Positions 1 through 10,389 of a stretch of DNA of 64,000 nucleotides are shown piece after piece. The DNA is from Cannabis sativa (lineage: Eukaryota; Streptophyta; Magnoliopsida; Rosales; Cannabaceae), in NCBI RefSeq assembly GCF_029168945.1, contig NC_083605.1:4533280-4597279 (forward strand), read 5' to 3'. The notes beneath the pieces were generated by a model. That model was not told where the DNA came from. It was given only the letters and a program-made list of their open reading frames with translations, and did not search any database. A program made the position numbers and the translations under genes. Positions within the stretch are counted from its first letter, which is position 1; each line of letters begins with the position of its first letter.

Positions 1-1
1 C

Positions 2-1945
2 TTCTAGGCCCATCCTATTAAGGTACTTACAAACCATCTGCTTTGGCAAGTCTTGCAGAAGTTGGAAGCCTCAGGAAGACTCCTTAAATGGGCCATGGAA
101 CTGAGCCAGTTCAACATACACTATGTTCCATGCATTTCCATAAAAGGACAAGTCCTGGCAGACTTCATAACGGAATGCAATGAGGCAGAGGCTAGCTCAA
201 GTATATTGGCCCCGCAGATACCAGCATGGAAGGTGTTCGTTGATGGGGCATCAAATGAAAGTGGATCCGGCGCCGAGATAACAATAATATCACCGGACGG
301 ACTTCGGCTCCAGGCCACCTTGCGCTTCGCATTCCCAGCTTCTAACAATGAAGCTGAGTACGAAGCCTTAATTGCAGAACTAAGGTTGGCAAAAGTTGTA
401 GGGGCTACAAGGGTAGAAGTCTTCAGCAATTCACAGTTAGTGGTTAATCAGGTATCAGGGGAATACTGGACGCGTGGAGAAAAAATGGTCGTTTACGTGG
501 CAATTGTCAGGGAACTGCTCCATGAGTTCACTGAATACATAATGGAAAGAATCTCACGAGAAAAGAACGCTCACACAGATTGTTTAGCTAAGTTAGCCTC
601 AGATAGCGAAATAGAGAAACAGGGGGTGGTACCCGTTGAACACCTCGCGGAGCCAAGCATTAGAATCAAAGAAACGGTAGCTGCAAATGAGCAAGAACTG
701 GGTTGGATGGATTCCATCATCAAATACATAACGAAAGGAGAGTTGCCTCAGGAAAGGATTGTATCCAGGAGATTACAGTATGAGGCACATCGATATATAA
801 TGATGGATAATATCCTTTACCGGAGAGGGCTCAACATGTCGTACTTAAGGTGTGTGTCGGACCCTGAAGCTAGACGGATCATGCAGGAGGTCCATGAACT
901 TGAAGGGTTCTGTGGAGATCACATCGGAGGTCCAAGTCTCTAAAAAAAAATACTGAGACAAGGATATTTTTTGCCAATAATGAAGAAAGATTGTGTAGAC
1001 TACGTCCTAAAATGTGATTCGTGCCAAATATTTGCGAACATACCTAGAGCCCCACCCATCGAAATTACTCTAATGACTAGCCCCTGGCCCTTTGCGGTGT
1101 GGGAAATAGATCTCATTGCGTCCATACCCATTGGAAAGGGAGGGGTAAAGTATGCCATAATATCCGTAGACTATTTCACAAAATGGACGGAGGCCTAGCC
1201 TATGAAGACCATAACTGCTAAGAAAGCATTAGACTTTGTTATCAAAAACATCGTGTGTCAATACGGCCTGTCTCACAAAATAGTCTCAGACAATGGAAAG
1301 CATTTTGACTGCGAGGAATTCACAAACTTCCGCAACCAACACGGAGTCGTTAAAAGCTTCTCTGCGGTTGCAAGGCCACAAACAAATGGACAGGCAGAAG
1401 CCGTCAACAAAATACTAAAAGTCACCCTAAAAAAGAAGCTGCTGGCCTACAAGAACAACTGGCCTGAAGAATTGCCAAGAGTATTATGGGCCTACCGGAC
1501 CACCCCAAGAACTACAACCGGACACTCACCATTCTCAATGGTATACGAGTGTGAAGCTATGGTCCCGGTGGAAACCTTGTTCCCATCCCATAGAAGGGCG
1601 ACATATGATCCGGCAACGAACAAAGCCTTATTACAAGAAGCGTTGGATCAAATCGACGAGCTCCAGGATGAGTCTCTAGTACGAATGGCAGCTTACCAAA
1701 GAAAGGTGGCTAAATACTTCAACGCCAATGTCAAAGATAGAAAATTCACCATTGGCGAACTAGTCTTAAGAAGAGTCTTCCCAGCCACTCAAGAACTCGG
1801 AGTGGGAGTACTTGGGCCAAATTGGGACGGACCACACGAAATTGAGGATAAAATCGGCTCTGGGACCTATAAGCTAAAAAGAATGGACGGAACCACAGTG
1901 CCTAGGGCCTGGAATGCTAACCACCTCCGAAAGTACTATCAATAG
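2..1945 (+). pseudogene. Ty3/gypsy pol remnant: RNase H, second RNase H, integrase
   Basis: One reading frame runs from the window edge to 1945 and is interrupted by three in-frame stops: TAG at 5-7, TAA at 941-943 and TAG at 1196-1198. Order: the tail of the reverse-transcriptase RNase H (about 50-180); a second RNase H starting at the WKVFVDGASNESGSG motif (about 228-600); the integrase zinc region with HxxGxCGDH near 890-930 and CDSC near 1012; the integrase core with WEID, SDNG and QAEA supplying the D, D and E catalytic positions; and a C-terminal part ending in HLRKYYQ. A second, archaeal-like RNase H is known from the plant Tat lineage of Ty3/gypsy, so I assign it there. The stops make the copy inactive. 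The 5' part lies outside the window. Confidence 0.9.
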
Positions 1946-2294
1946 TTAAGAACAATGTATGTATTCTGTAAAAGAATCTGTGCCGGACAAGTGTATGCAA
2001 CCTCTTATATAATTTTTTAAGACTAAGTGACCTAAAAATTTCTTTTCATGTCACTTAAGGGGGTATTAAGGCATATCATACGGGCAAATATAAATAGGAT
2101 AAACATAAGAAAACTGAAAAGTTAAATATATTCAAAGACATAGGTTGTTCAAAAAAGTAAAAGAATCCTAAAAAGAAAAGGCCTAGGGACGGGCCATAAA
2201 AAGTCTCTCCTTAAAAGAAAGCAGAAATTGTCTTATAAATGAGGGGAAGGAAAAGATAAAAAAAAGAAGTAACAACAAGAAATATACAAGCAAA
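1946..2294 (+). other. Non-coding 3' flank of the gypsy pol
   Basis: No coding potential. A short purine stretch (AAGGGGG, about 2057-2063) could be a polypurine tract of the upstream element, but no LTR beginning with TG follows it directly. The stretch ends where the oppositely oriented gag remnant begins. Confidence 0.4.
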
Positions 2295-2899
2295 TCACTT
2301 AGTCAGCCCGAGGAGGAAGACGAGGGCCCCTGCGCTCTTCCAACACTGCATCCAGCCTCTTCTATTTATCCCGGAAGCAGAACAGAACCTCTTCAGGTTG
2401 GGAATAAAAAGGAAGACGAAGGTTGTAGTCGTTAGTTGTCCAACACATGAAAACCCCATCGCCAAAGCGCTTCTGACACTGTTGACAGGTGACTGGGATG
2501 GCCTTGGGATGTATATGTCTCCCTGCCGTTTCCATGGCTTTTTGCATGACAACCATCACCTCTTGCATCCTTTTATTCTGTTCCTTTTGAGCTTCAAGTT
2601 CGACTTCATGATCAGCCGCCTTTTGCCTCAAGACCATTAATTCTGTATAGCTGCCTTCGTCATAGGTGTCGTACCCTTTGAAGTTTTCCTCGCATTCTTC
2701 ATCGTTTGCCCCATCTTGCTTCTCAAAGCCCACATTTACTCGTGAGGCCACTTCTTCGCCTTTTGGGTTTCGAGCATCTTGAGGAGGACGGGGCTGACGT
2801 GTATTGTTACGAGTATCTACCATTGTTACTCTGACTCTTTTGTTTTGACTGTTGTCTTTTTGACGATGCTTCCTTCAGCTCTCAATGAAAGCACCAAAA
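2295..2899 (-). pseudogene. Gypsy gag N-terminal remnant with leader
   Basis: On the - strand an ATG at 2823 opens a protein beginning MVDTRNNTRQP, which continues through a charged, coiled-coil-like stretch to 2362; a second frame continues to 2295, suggesting a frameshift. MV(D/N)TR starts are common in plant gypsy Gag proteins. Between the ATG and the LTR edge at 2900 there is a leader whose LTR-proximal bases on the - strand read TTTTGGTGCTTTCATTGAG, in the place and form of a primer-binding site (TGG start). No capsid core or zinc knuckle is present, so the copy is truncated. It opposes the upstream pol in orientation. Confidence 0.6.
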
Positions 2900-3657
2900 T
2901 GTTGACCGAGATTTTCGGCAACCAATTAAATAATAAAATGAGAAGAGTTGTAGAAGCTTTAATGCAGGTGATTTTTACGTGGTTCGGGCATTAATGAGCC
3001 TTAGTCCACGAGTCTTTGTTATTTATGAGAGTATTTATACAGATAATGTTCTTGGTGAATCTCTCTCTCTCTTCTTTACTCCCTTCGATTCTTTAATTAA
3101 TCGATCGACCCCTTTTCCATTCTGCCTTTGGGGTATTTATAGTATTTTTTGGGAGAATCCCTAGAAAGGGATCACTTGCCTTTTTGTGTTAGCCTCTTAG
3201 GGGCACAAATTTCTAACAGATACAAAATAGGAAATACATGACCTATGCCGTAGGTATCTTAGAGATTAGGTGAATATAATCTTTTATCCTTCCTTGATTG
3301 ATGTGAGTCTTCATAACAGAGCTGTCACTAGACTCGTCGATTATCGTGTAATCGCTGTAAGAGAGGCTTACCCCATCTGTCAAATCTTCTTATGGAGGTT
3401 CTGATATGTTTCCCCCCATGCAACATTAAATACGAAGTGAATGTTCGAACAATCTTTTTCCCTCCCGGAGATGCCTTGTTACAACTCCAGCCTCTAGGAG
3501 AGTAAAGGTGTGTCTTATGCTCTCCTCCGGGAAGCTCACTCCGTGAGATGCACTTCACTACCTATGACTTTACTAATTTTTGTGAGTGAATATTCTTTGA
3601 GATCTACGTATCGCATGCAGCCGCTGCCACGTATTTTAGGAAAAATCTGAGACAACA
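2900..3657 (-). repeat. LTR of the - strand gypsy element (758 bp)
   Basis: The boundaries read TGTTGACCGAGATTTTCGG at 2900 and GAGACAACA at 3657, giving TG...CA ends with an imperfect terminal inverted repeat (TGTTG...CAACA). Inside, on the - strand, there are TATAAATA-type boxes near 3040 and 3138. On the - strand this LTR is followed immediately by the primer-binding-like site and the gag ATG, so it is the 5' LTR of an element running leftward. I saw no second copy of the LTR in the window. Confidence 0.7.
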
Positions 3658-5054
3658 TTAATAATTTATATTAAATAATTAAATGATAATTTATAGTGTA
3701 TATTATATACCATATATAATATAATATATATACATTATATACATATACATATATGCCCAAAAATATATGTACTATGTTCGATCAGGTTCGGGTCAAGGGT
3801 CGACCACCATGGCCATGGCGACCACGAAAAAAGGAGCAACTCACACAAAGAACGAGTCAAAGGACTCGAGATCTAGATCGGTCACATGCAGTAGGCGGAG
3901 GAGGGCGAAGGGTCGGACCTTCGGTCTTATTGGCTCACGGTGGCAACAGGAGAGGTCCGAAGACCTCAGAACCCAATAGGTTCCTCCTCCGGTTACAACC
4001 AGAACCAATCCTACAAATCTGAGTGATATTAACCAAGTATATATAAATAAAAATAAAAATAAAAATATAACTTAATGTATATAAATATATGTATGCAGAT
4101 TGTTTGTTATCAACTTGAGTATAACCAAAAGTTGATACATTATGATTGACTCATAATTAATTTATTAATTTGTTGATAATAATAATAATAATTAATATAT
4201 TAATGATCTATAATCATCATGTTTGGATTATGGCATATCAGGTCTATAACTTATCACAATAACATTAATATATACAGAACATATATATGAAATTTTTGTT
4301 TTTTTTTTCTTTATTTATTATAATAGTTATCCTCGTGATAAAAATAAATAGGAAGACCAATAAAAAATAGAATAAAACACAATATATATTTATTTGTAAT
4401 TATCCATTAATCAGGAAAATAAATAAATAAATAGATAAACATTACTTGTAAAATTAAATTCTCAAGGAAGAAAGGTCAACTATAAATTTTGTTTGTACAA
4501 GTGAACTGGTCAACTTTAATTAATTATTATGAAAATAGCAACTTGTCAATAACTTAACTGCCAACGAATATAGTAATTACATATTACCATTTTATAATAA
4601 TTACACAAAATTTACATTTGATAATTAATTCAACAAAGTGACGTGGAAATTGACTTATCATAATTTATTTATTTTATATTAAAACGTATATTAATTTCTA
4701 TAGAAGAAACATATTTGCTACTAGCTAGTTGGGCATTATAAAAAAGAAAATCAATAACATAATTCTTTAAATAACATCTGAAAATCATAACTATAATTAA
4801 TAAGCGTGCACACGTTTCTTTTAATTCTGATTAATAAATTATACATATAATTTATTTTTTATCTTTTTTTTTGTTTGACATGATAATTTATTTTTATCTT
4901 AATTGTTAATAAGTGGACATAATTAGTTGTATTTTTCATTTTTTCTAAATCTTAGAAAATTAAATTAATTTTTAAATACATAAAACGTTGAGCGAAAGGA
5001 GTGTGTGTGGTGCATTTCACAGCTTGATAATTTGATATTAAAGATAAAAGAGCA
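3658..5054. other. A+T-rich intergenic DNA with one GC-rich island
   Basis: No gene found. About 3778-4010 is clearly richer in G+C than its surroundings and carries an open frame of about 90 codons on the + strand with no recognisable motif. The rest is A+T-rich with short AAT runs. Confidence 0.5.
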
Positions 5055-5634
5055 ATTTGCGGCGAAACTCCCTTATGTTTTGATTTTTATACACTTAACC
5101 CCCTTATCTTTATTTTTGGTGGCAAAACCCCCTTATGTTTTAATTTTTATACACTTAACCCCCTTATTTTTTTTTTGTGGCAAAACCCCCTTATGTTTTA
5201 ATTTTTATACACTTAACCCCCTTATCTTTTTTTTGGTGGCAAAACCCCCTTATGTTTATTTTTCTTTGCAAATTTGACACGCCAGTTAAATATTACCGTT
5301 AAATATCAACTGGATGACCACTGTATACACCTTTGTATATGTAACGGTAAAATCTCGAAGTCGATACAGTAGTAATCCAGTTAGTATTTAACGGTAATAT
5401 TTAACTAAAACTTTAAATTTGCAAGGAAAAGTAAACTGAAGGGTTTTGCCACCAAAACAAAAGATAGAGGGGTTAAGTGTATAAAAATTAAAACATAAAG
5501 GGGTTTTGCCACCAAAAAAAAAGATAAGGGGGTTAAGTGTATAAAAATTAAAACATAAAGGGGTTTTGCCACCAAAAATAAAGATAAGGGGGTTAAGTGT
5601 ATAAAAATCAAAACATAAGGGGGTTTCGGCTAAA
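5055..5634. mobile_element. Foldback (long inverted repeat) element with internal tandem repeats
   Basis: The left arm (about 5055-5310) and right arm (about 5370-5634) are near reverse complements, including the inner segment around GTTAAATATTACCGTTAAAT. Each arm contains three head-to-tail copies of a unit of about 58 bp containing CACTTAACCCCCTTAT and GGTGGCAAAACCCCC. The outer end, GAGCAATTTGCGGCGAAACT, resembles the ends of the Mutator-type element at 16889. The open frames on both strands are by-products of the repeat. I could not identify a target-site duplication. Confidence 0.75.
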
Positions 5635-5717
5635 TGATTTTAATATTTATAATTTATATACATATCATTCTAATTAAAAAATTACAGTAAAAATATTTTA
5701 TTTTACGATTTTGTTGC

Positions 5718-5976
5718 CGTTGTTATAAATATTAATAATTATGGGGATGTCCAAATCTTTTATTTATTACCATTAATTGTAATTAACATTCATCTTTTCT
5801 TAGTTTCCTTTTTTTTTTTTTAATTTCTTAATATCTCACTCTTGTATTTGTATAAATAGGGGTTCACCCCATTGGAATAAACAACTCAAAAATTCTCATT
5901 CACTTTCTCTTTCTCTCTTCATCTTCTACTTCTTTCTTCTCATCTACTTTATATTATTTTATATTATTTTATGACA
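5718..5976 (+). repeat. Left LTR-like copy with TATA box and primer-binding-like site
   Basis: From about 5797 to 5974 this matches 9779-9956 closely. It contains a TATA box (TATAAATAGG), an AATAAA-type signal, a CT-rich leader and an end reading TTTTATGACA. Immediately after comes CGTTATCAGCACGAG, which resembles the TATCA-type primer-binding sites of plant Ty1/copia elements (from family knowledge). The left boundary at about 5718 (TGTTATAA...) is a guess; the right-hand copy does not contain the first part. Confidence 0.55.
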
Positions 5977-5999
5977 CGTTATCAGCACGAGTCTCTGCC

Positions 6000-8900
6000 C
6001 AAGCTTCAAGCATGAGTCTCTGCCCAAGTCCCAATGTAAGTATTTTGTTAAAGTTCTTGAATTATTTCAAAGTCACGATACACTAAATATATATTTATAT
6101 ATATACTTATCTGACTGAAACAATTTCAAGAATCCCTTTTCTTTTTATCTATATATCTATATATTATATATGTATGTATATGTTTTTATATATTTACTAT
6201 TGATTTCATATATATATACATATTATATTCTTATCATTCATAATATTTACAATATATGTTTGCCTATGATATTATAGAGAAAATCTATATAAATTATACA
6301 TATATCCTGAAGATTATGTATCCTCGATAAAATATTGCATATATCTTAAAGATTATGCATCATCGATAAAATATTGCATATATCCTGAAGATTGTGCATC
6401 CTCGATAAAATATTGCATATATCCTGATGATTATGCGTCCTCAATAAAATCTTGCATATATCCTGAAGATTATGCAAACGTAATATTCATTATATAGTTG
6501 ATGGATATATAATGAAAGAGATGAATACATATTTATATATATGTTCTTGTATTCTTTGAGGACAATGAAAAGTAATCTAATATCGATATAGATTTTGACA
6601 AACATTTCCTGAAGTAAATGTTTTATATTTGTCAAAAAAAAAATGATTGTATTTATGTAAATACAACTAAAGAATCATTAAAAATGATTATTATTGATGC
6701 AATTTTATAGTGGGTTTTGAATACCTAAACAGAATGTTAAGAAAATTGCATTGAAACATCAAAGTATAAGAATAACAGTGAGCATGACTAATGTTATTTA
6801 AATACATGAGACATGTATTTATTGTTCATCATTCCCTGCAGAGAATGATACGAATTGAATTCAACTACTTTTAAAGATTGTTTGTATTAGTCATGTTACT
6901 ATACATTGTTATTACTTGCAATGTTGGAAATTATTGCATGTGACATATATTAAAGATCAAATTTTGCATACATCTTGGAGATTATGCAAAAATTGTATTC
7001 ATATATTCTTTGAAATATTGTTAAAGAAATTGCTGAGTAATTTCTTTTTATATATGAACAAGTAATAAATTTTTAAGAAATTTATAATAATGTTCTACTT
7101 GTTCAACGTCATTCCCCGAAGTGAATGTAATGATTTTAAACAATCGATGGCATTATTTACTCAAATATTTCCAGAAGAAAGTGGAAACAACCAAAAGATG
7201 AGATACCACACACAATCAAAGTGTATAAAATCTATATATCATGTGTGGAATTGAATAATAGTAGTCGCGTACCTGTAGTACGGACACACTTATAATCAAG
7301 ATAAAAGTATATTTGATTATTGAATAGAATGTGAATTGTACAAATTTATTGTACATTTAGAATATTTAAATATCATTCCCTGAAGAGAATGAATAGACAT
7401 GAAATTCTATTTCAAAGAATATAGATTTCACATATATTGGCAATGCCAGAAGTAAATTTATATATACATATTTTATTATTTCTTGAAATTAATAGTTTCA
7501 AACTATTATTGGTACAGGATATGTATATATATAGTTACTATATAATTCAGTTTGCATATTTCCAGAAGTGAATATATAACTTACTAATATTTGTTAGTGA
7601 TCCAATATAATCAAAGTGATAAAGAATCACAAAATGATTATTTGAAAAGCTTCCTGAAGAAGTCTTACATACAATTGCTACTTTGAGTAGTAAAATATCT
7701 TTGTATGTACCTAGATGTATAACTTTTATCTAGTTATGAAAGTAATAAGAAATAACTTATTATATGTACTTATTATACATTTAAATATATAATATATCAA
7801 GTCATGATAGTTAGACTGATGAATAGTCTATTAATAAATTAGACGACTTGTTAAAAAGATATTAGGAAAAATGAATGGTATATTACGGTTATATCTATTT
7901 GACAATTACAATAACATGATGAAGTTGTCATGTATTTTTCAAATTATACACATCATTGAATTGATGATAGTGATTCCTGAAGAAATATAAAGTTTGATAA
8001 ACATAATAGTGACTCCTGAAGAGTGTATATGTTTTGGAGAATAATATAATTATATTATTCGTGTATATAAAAATGAAACTTGTAATGATTATGTTGTAAT
8101 GAATTTACATTACCTTTTGAAAGTTTCATTGAAATACAAATTATAGTGAACCTGAAGTTCATGAATTGAATTTTTTGACATGATCAATCATATGCAATAA
8201 ATTGTCAAAGAATTTGACTAAATTTTGTTGAAGAACCAGAAGATTCTTCTCATTGTTAATTTATAAGGCTCAAAAGAAGAATGTGCATATATTTGCACAT
8301 AGAAAATATTTAAATTATATTTCTTTAACAGTCTTGAGCTATTATTAGATTTTTATTGCATAGTTTCTTATCGATGTGATAAGATTATATGATCATGTAT
8401 TTACAAAATGTGTAAATTTATGTATTTCTAATTATACATGTATGACTCATTCTTAGAAATGAATTAAGTTCATAATGATTGAACTTGAAACTAAAGTTTA
8501 TTGAACTTGAAGTTCAATGTCATATAGTATATATGAGTTTAAATAAATATTGATTCATTGTGATATACTGAAATCCCTACAGGTATATTAATATTATTAG
8601 ATATCACAATTTTTAAAAATTCTCTCGATCAGGGGGAGAGAAGCAGTTGGGATCGATAATAATTTTTGAAAATGATCCTTGCACAAAGTATATAAGAACA
8701 ATATAGTTCAAAATGATATATACCAACTGCAAATCAATATTATTTAAAGTTGAGATAGAATGAGTTGAAAACGCCTGAAGCGTAAATGAACAATATAGAA
8801 ATTATTAGTAAATGTTCATTTGATTTGCACTGAAATTGTTAAATCTAGAGGTACTCATGAAGATACCTTAATGTTATAAAGTATTGATGATTTAAAAATG

Positions 8901-9775
8901 ATAACCGTGATGAAAACGGTACTCTAGAAGAGACTCCCAAGAGAAGTTAGACATAACACATTTGATCATAATTGAATCCCTGAAGTGATTCTATATAGGT
9001 ACCTATAAATGATAAACATATTTGAAAAATATGTAATTTAAAGAGATCTCTATAAGTTATGTCAATATGGGAGGAAATTATCATATAATGAAATTTTTGT
9101 CGACAATAGATGTTGAATGTTTGCATATGCAATAAACTAACATGAGATAGCAAGGATCATGGTATTAGATTTGTCGAGAATTATCGACATACATTTTGAT
9201 TTTTGGCCAAAATATTATGACGCAGTCCAGGCAAATTTACTCACATAAAGTGAAGTAAGACCTGTAGGGTGTGCAAATAAATATTTCTAATGAGAAATTT
9301 GCATATATGTATTTGTACATAATGAATTGTTGTACAAAGTTTGCATAGACATGAGATTGATTGAAGTAAGGCTTAAATATTAAGAAAATATAATCATGAT
9401 TTGATTATAGCCTGGAATATATTTTATGAGGATTTATAAGCGTCACATAAATGTTGCAATAAAAGGTTATTTATTTGGAGCTCCTAATATAGTGAGAATT
9501 TGAAATAAGTCTTATCTAAAAATTCTAGAAGAATTTAATACATGTCTTAAGTGATATAAATTCAAAGTCGCGCGCACTATATGACAAAGATCTTTGTATG
9601 AAATAAAGACATGTAAGTAAATTATTATTTGAAAAATACCTATGGTTGTCTATGCAATATAAATTCGTAAATTATACGTTGTGATAGGCTCTTGAAGAGT
9701 TTTTGATTAATTGAAGAACAAACTTTTATTTCTTTTGTATTTCGAGAAATATTAATGTATAAAGTTTGTTCATTA
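6000..9775. repeat. Dense array of short hairpins and palindromes
   Basis: This interval has no open frame of note but is packed with perfect short inverted repeats. Examples: 6296-6321, 6593-6637 (10 bp outer plus 7 bp inner stem), 6800-6820 (9 bp stem, 3 nt loop), 6828-6849, 6962-6991, 7065-7085, 7337-7355, 7373-7392, 7812-7830, 8039-8060 (22 bp perfect palindrome), 8147-8161, 8230-8249, 8281-8300, 8466-8486, 8501-8517, 8620-8642, 8728-8829 (9 bp outer stem enclosing 8771-8783 and 8784-8821), 8974-8991, 8994-9007, 9121-9132, 9201-9212, 9312-9338, 9584-9597 and 9716-9771. About twenty loops carry CCTGAAG or a close variant. The flanking LTR-like copies suggest a non-autonomous LTR retroelement. 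I know of no described family with this interior. Confidence 0.75.
6296..6482. repeat. 39-bp tandem repeat, five copies
   Basis: The core ATCCTGAAGATTATGC recurs with exact 39-bp spacing (TCCTGA-type cores at 6305, 6344, 6383, 6422 and 6461), with linker CCTCGATAAAATATTGCATA. Each unit folds into a hairpin GCATA...TATGC around the CTGAA loop. It lies at the start of the hairpin array. Confidence 0.85.
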
Positions 9776-9777
9776 GT

Positions 9778-9958
9778 TTGTTCTTAGTTTCCCTTTTTCT
9801 TAGTTTCTTAATATCTCACTCTTGTATTTGTATAAATAGGGATTCACCCCATTGGAATAAACAACTCAAAAATTCTCATTCACTTTCTCTTTCTCTCTTC
9901 ATCTTCTACTTCTTTTTTCTCATCTACTTTATATTATTTTATATTATTTTATAACAGC
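9778..9958 (+). repeat. Right LTR-like copy
   Basis: Nearly identical to 5797-5974 from CTTAGTTTCC through the TATA box to an end reading TTTTATAACA. No purine tract precedes it, and the part upstream of the TATA box differs from the left copy, so this copy may be truncated or its 5' half replaced by the array. Confidence 0.6.
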
Positions 9959-10379
9959 CGTTATATTTTTTTAATAGTTAAGTGTTAATTAAGTTCTTTA
10001 AGTGTCAGTTAAAAAACACATATATATTTTTTTTAATTTATTTAATATGAAATTGTAAAATAATATATTTTTAGTGTCATTTATTATTAAAATTATATGT
10101 GTAATAATTATAAATATTAAAAAAAAATTATTACAAATATTTTAAAAATAAATAAAATAATAATTGTTATTTATTATAAATAATAAATTAAAAGGATGAA
10201 AGTGAGAGGCGAAAGCGATCGTGGAGGTTTTAAAAAAAAGGTTGTTTGGCCTCGAAAAGGAGACAGTGTTGTAATTTTCTCGACCCCATTTGGAGGGAAT
10301 AGCTAAGAAAGCTGTGATCTTTTCAACTTGACAAACTAAAAAGACTATTATTAATATTAATTATTATTATTATTATTAT
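9959..10379. other. A+T-rich upstream region of the CBL gene
   Basis: No gene seen. A+T-rich with a short (TTA)n run at about 10345-10380. It would include the proximal promoter of the CBL gene. Confidence 0.4.
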
Positions 10380-10389
10380 ATAGTTTCTC

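Noticed and set aside
3753..4022. 89-codon frame in the GC-rich island
   Set aside because: No domain, no homologous motif recognised, and no promoter or splicing signals; composition alone can keep it open.
5005..5611. Open frames with repeated IFIHLTPL segments
   Set aside because: They mirror the tandem units of the foldback element on both strands and have no gene features.
6000..9775. The regular hairpins as a CRISPR array
   Set aside because: The arms vary from unit to unit, there is no constant repeat with unique spacers, and the surrounding genes are plant nuclear genes.
9766..9954. 62-codon hydrophobic frame in the right LTR-like copy
   Set aside because: It covers the TATA box and CT-rich leader of the repeat and has no counterpart in the left copy.
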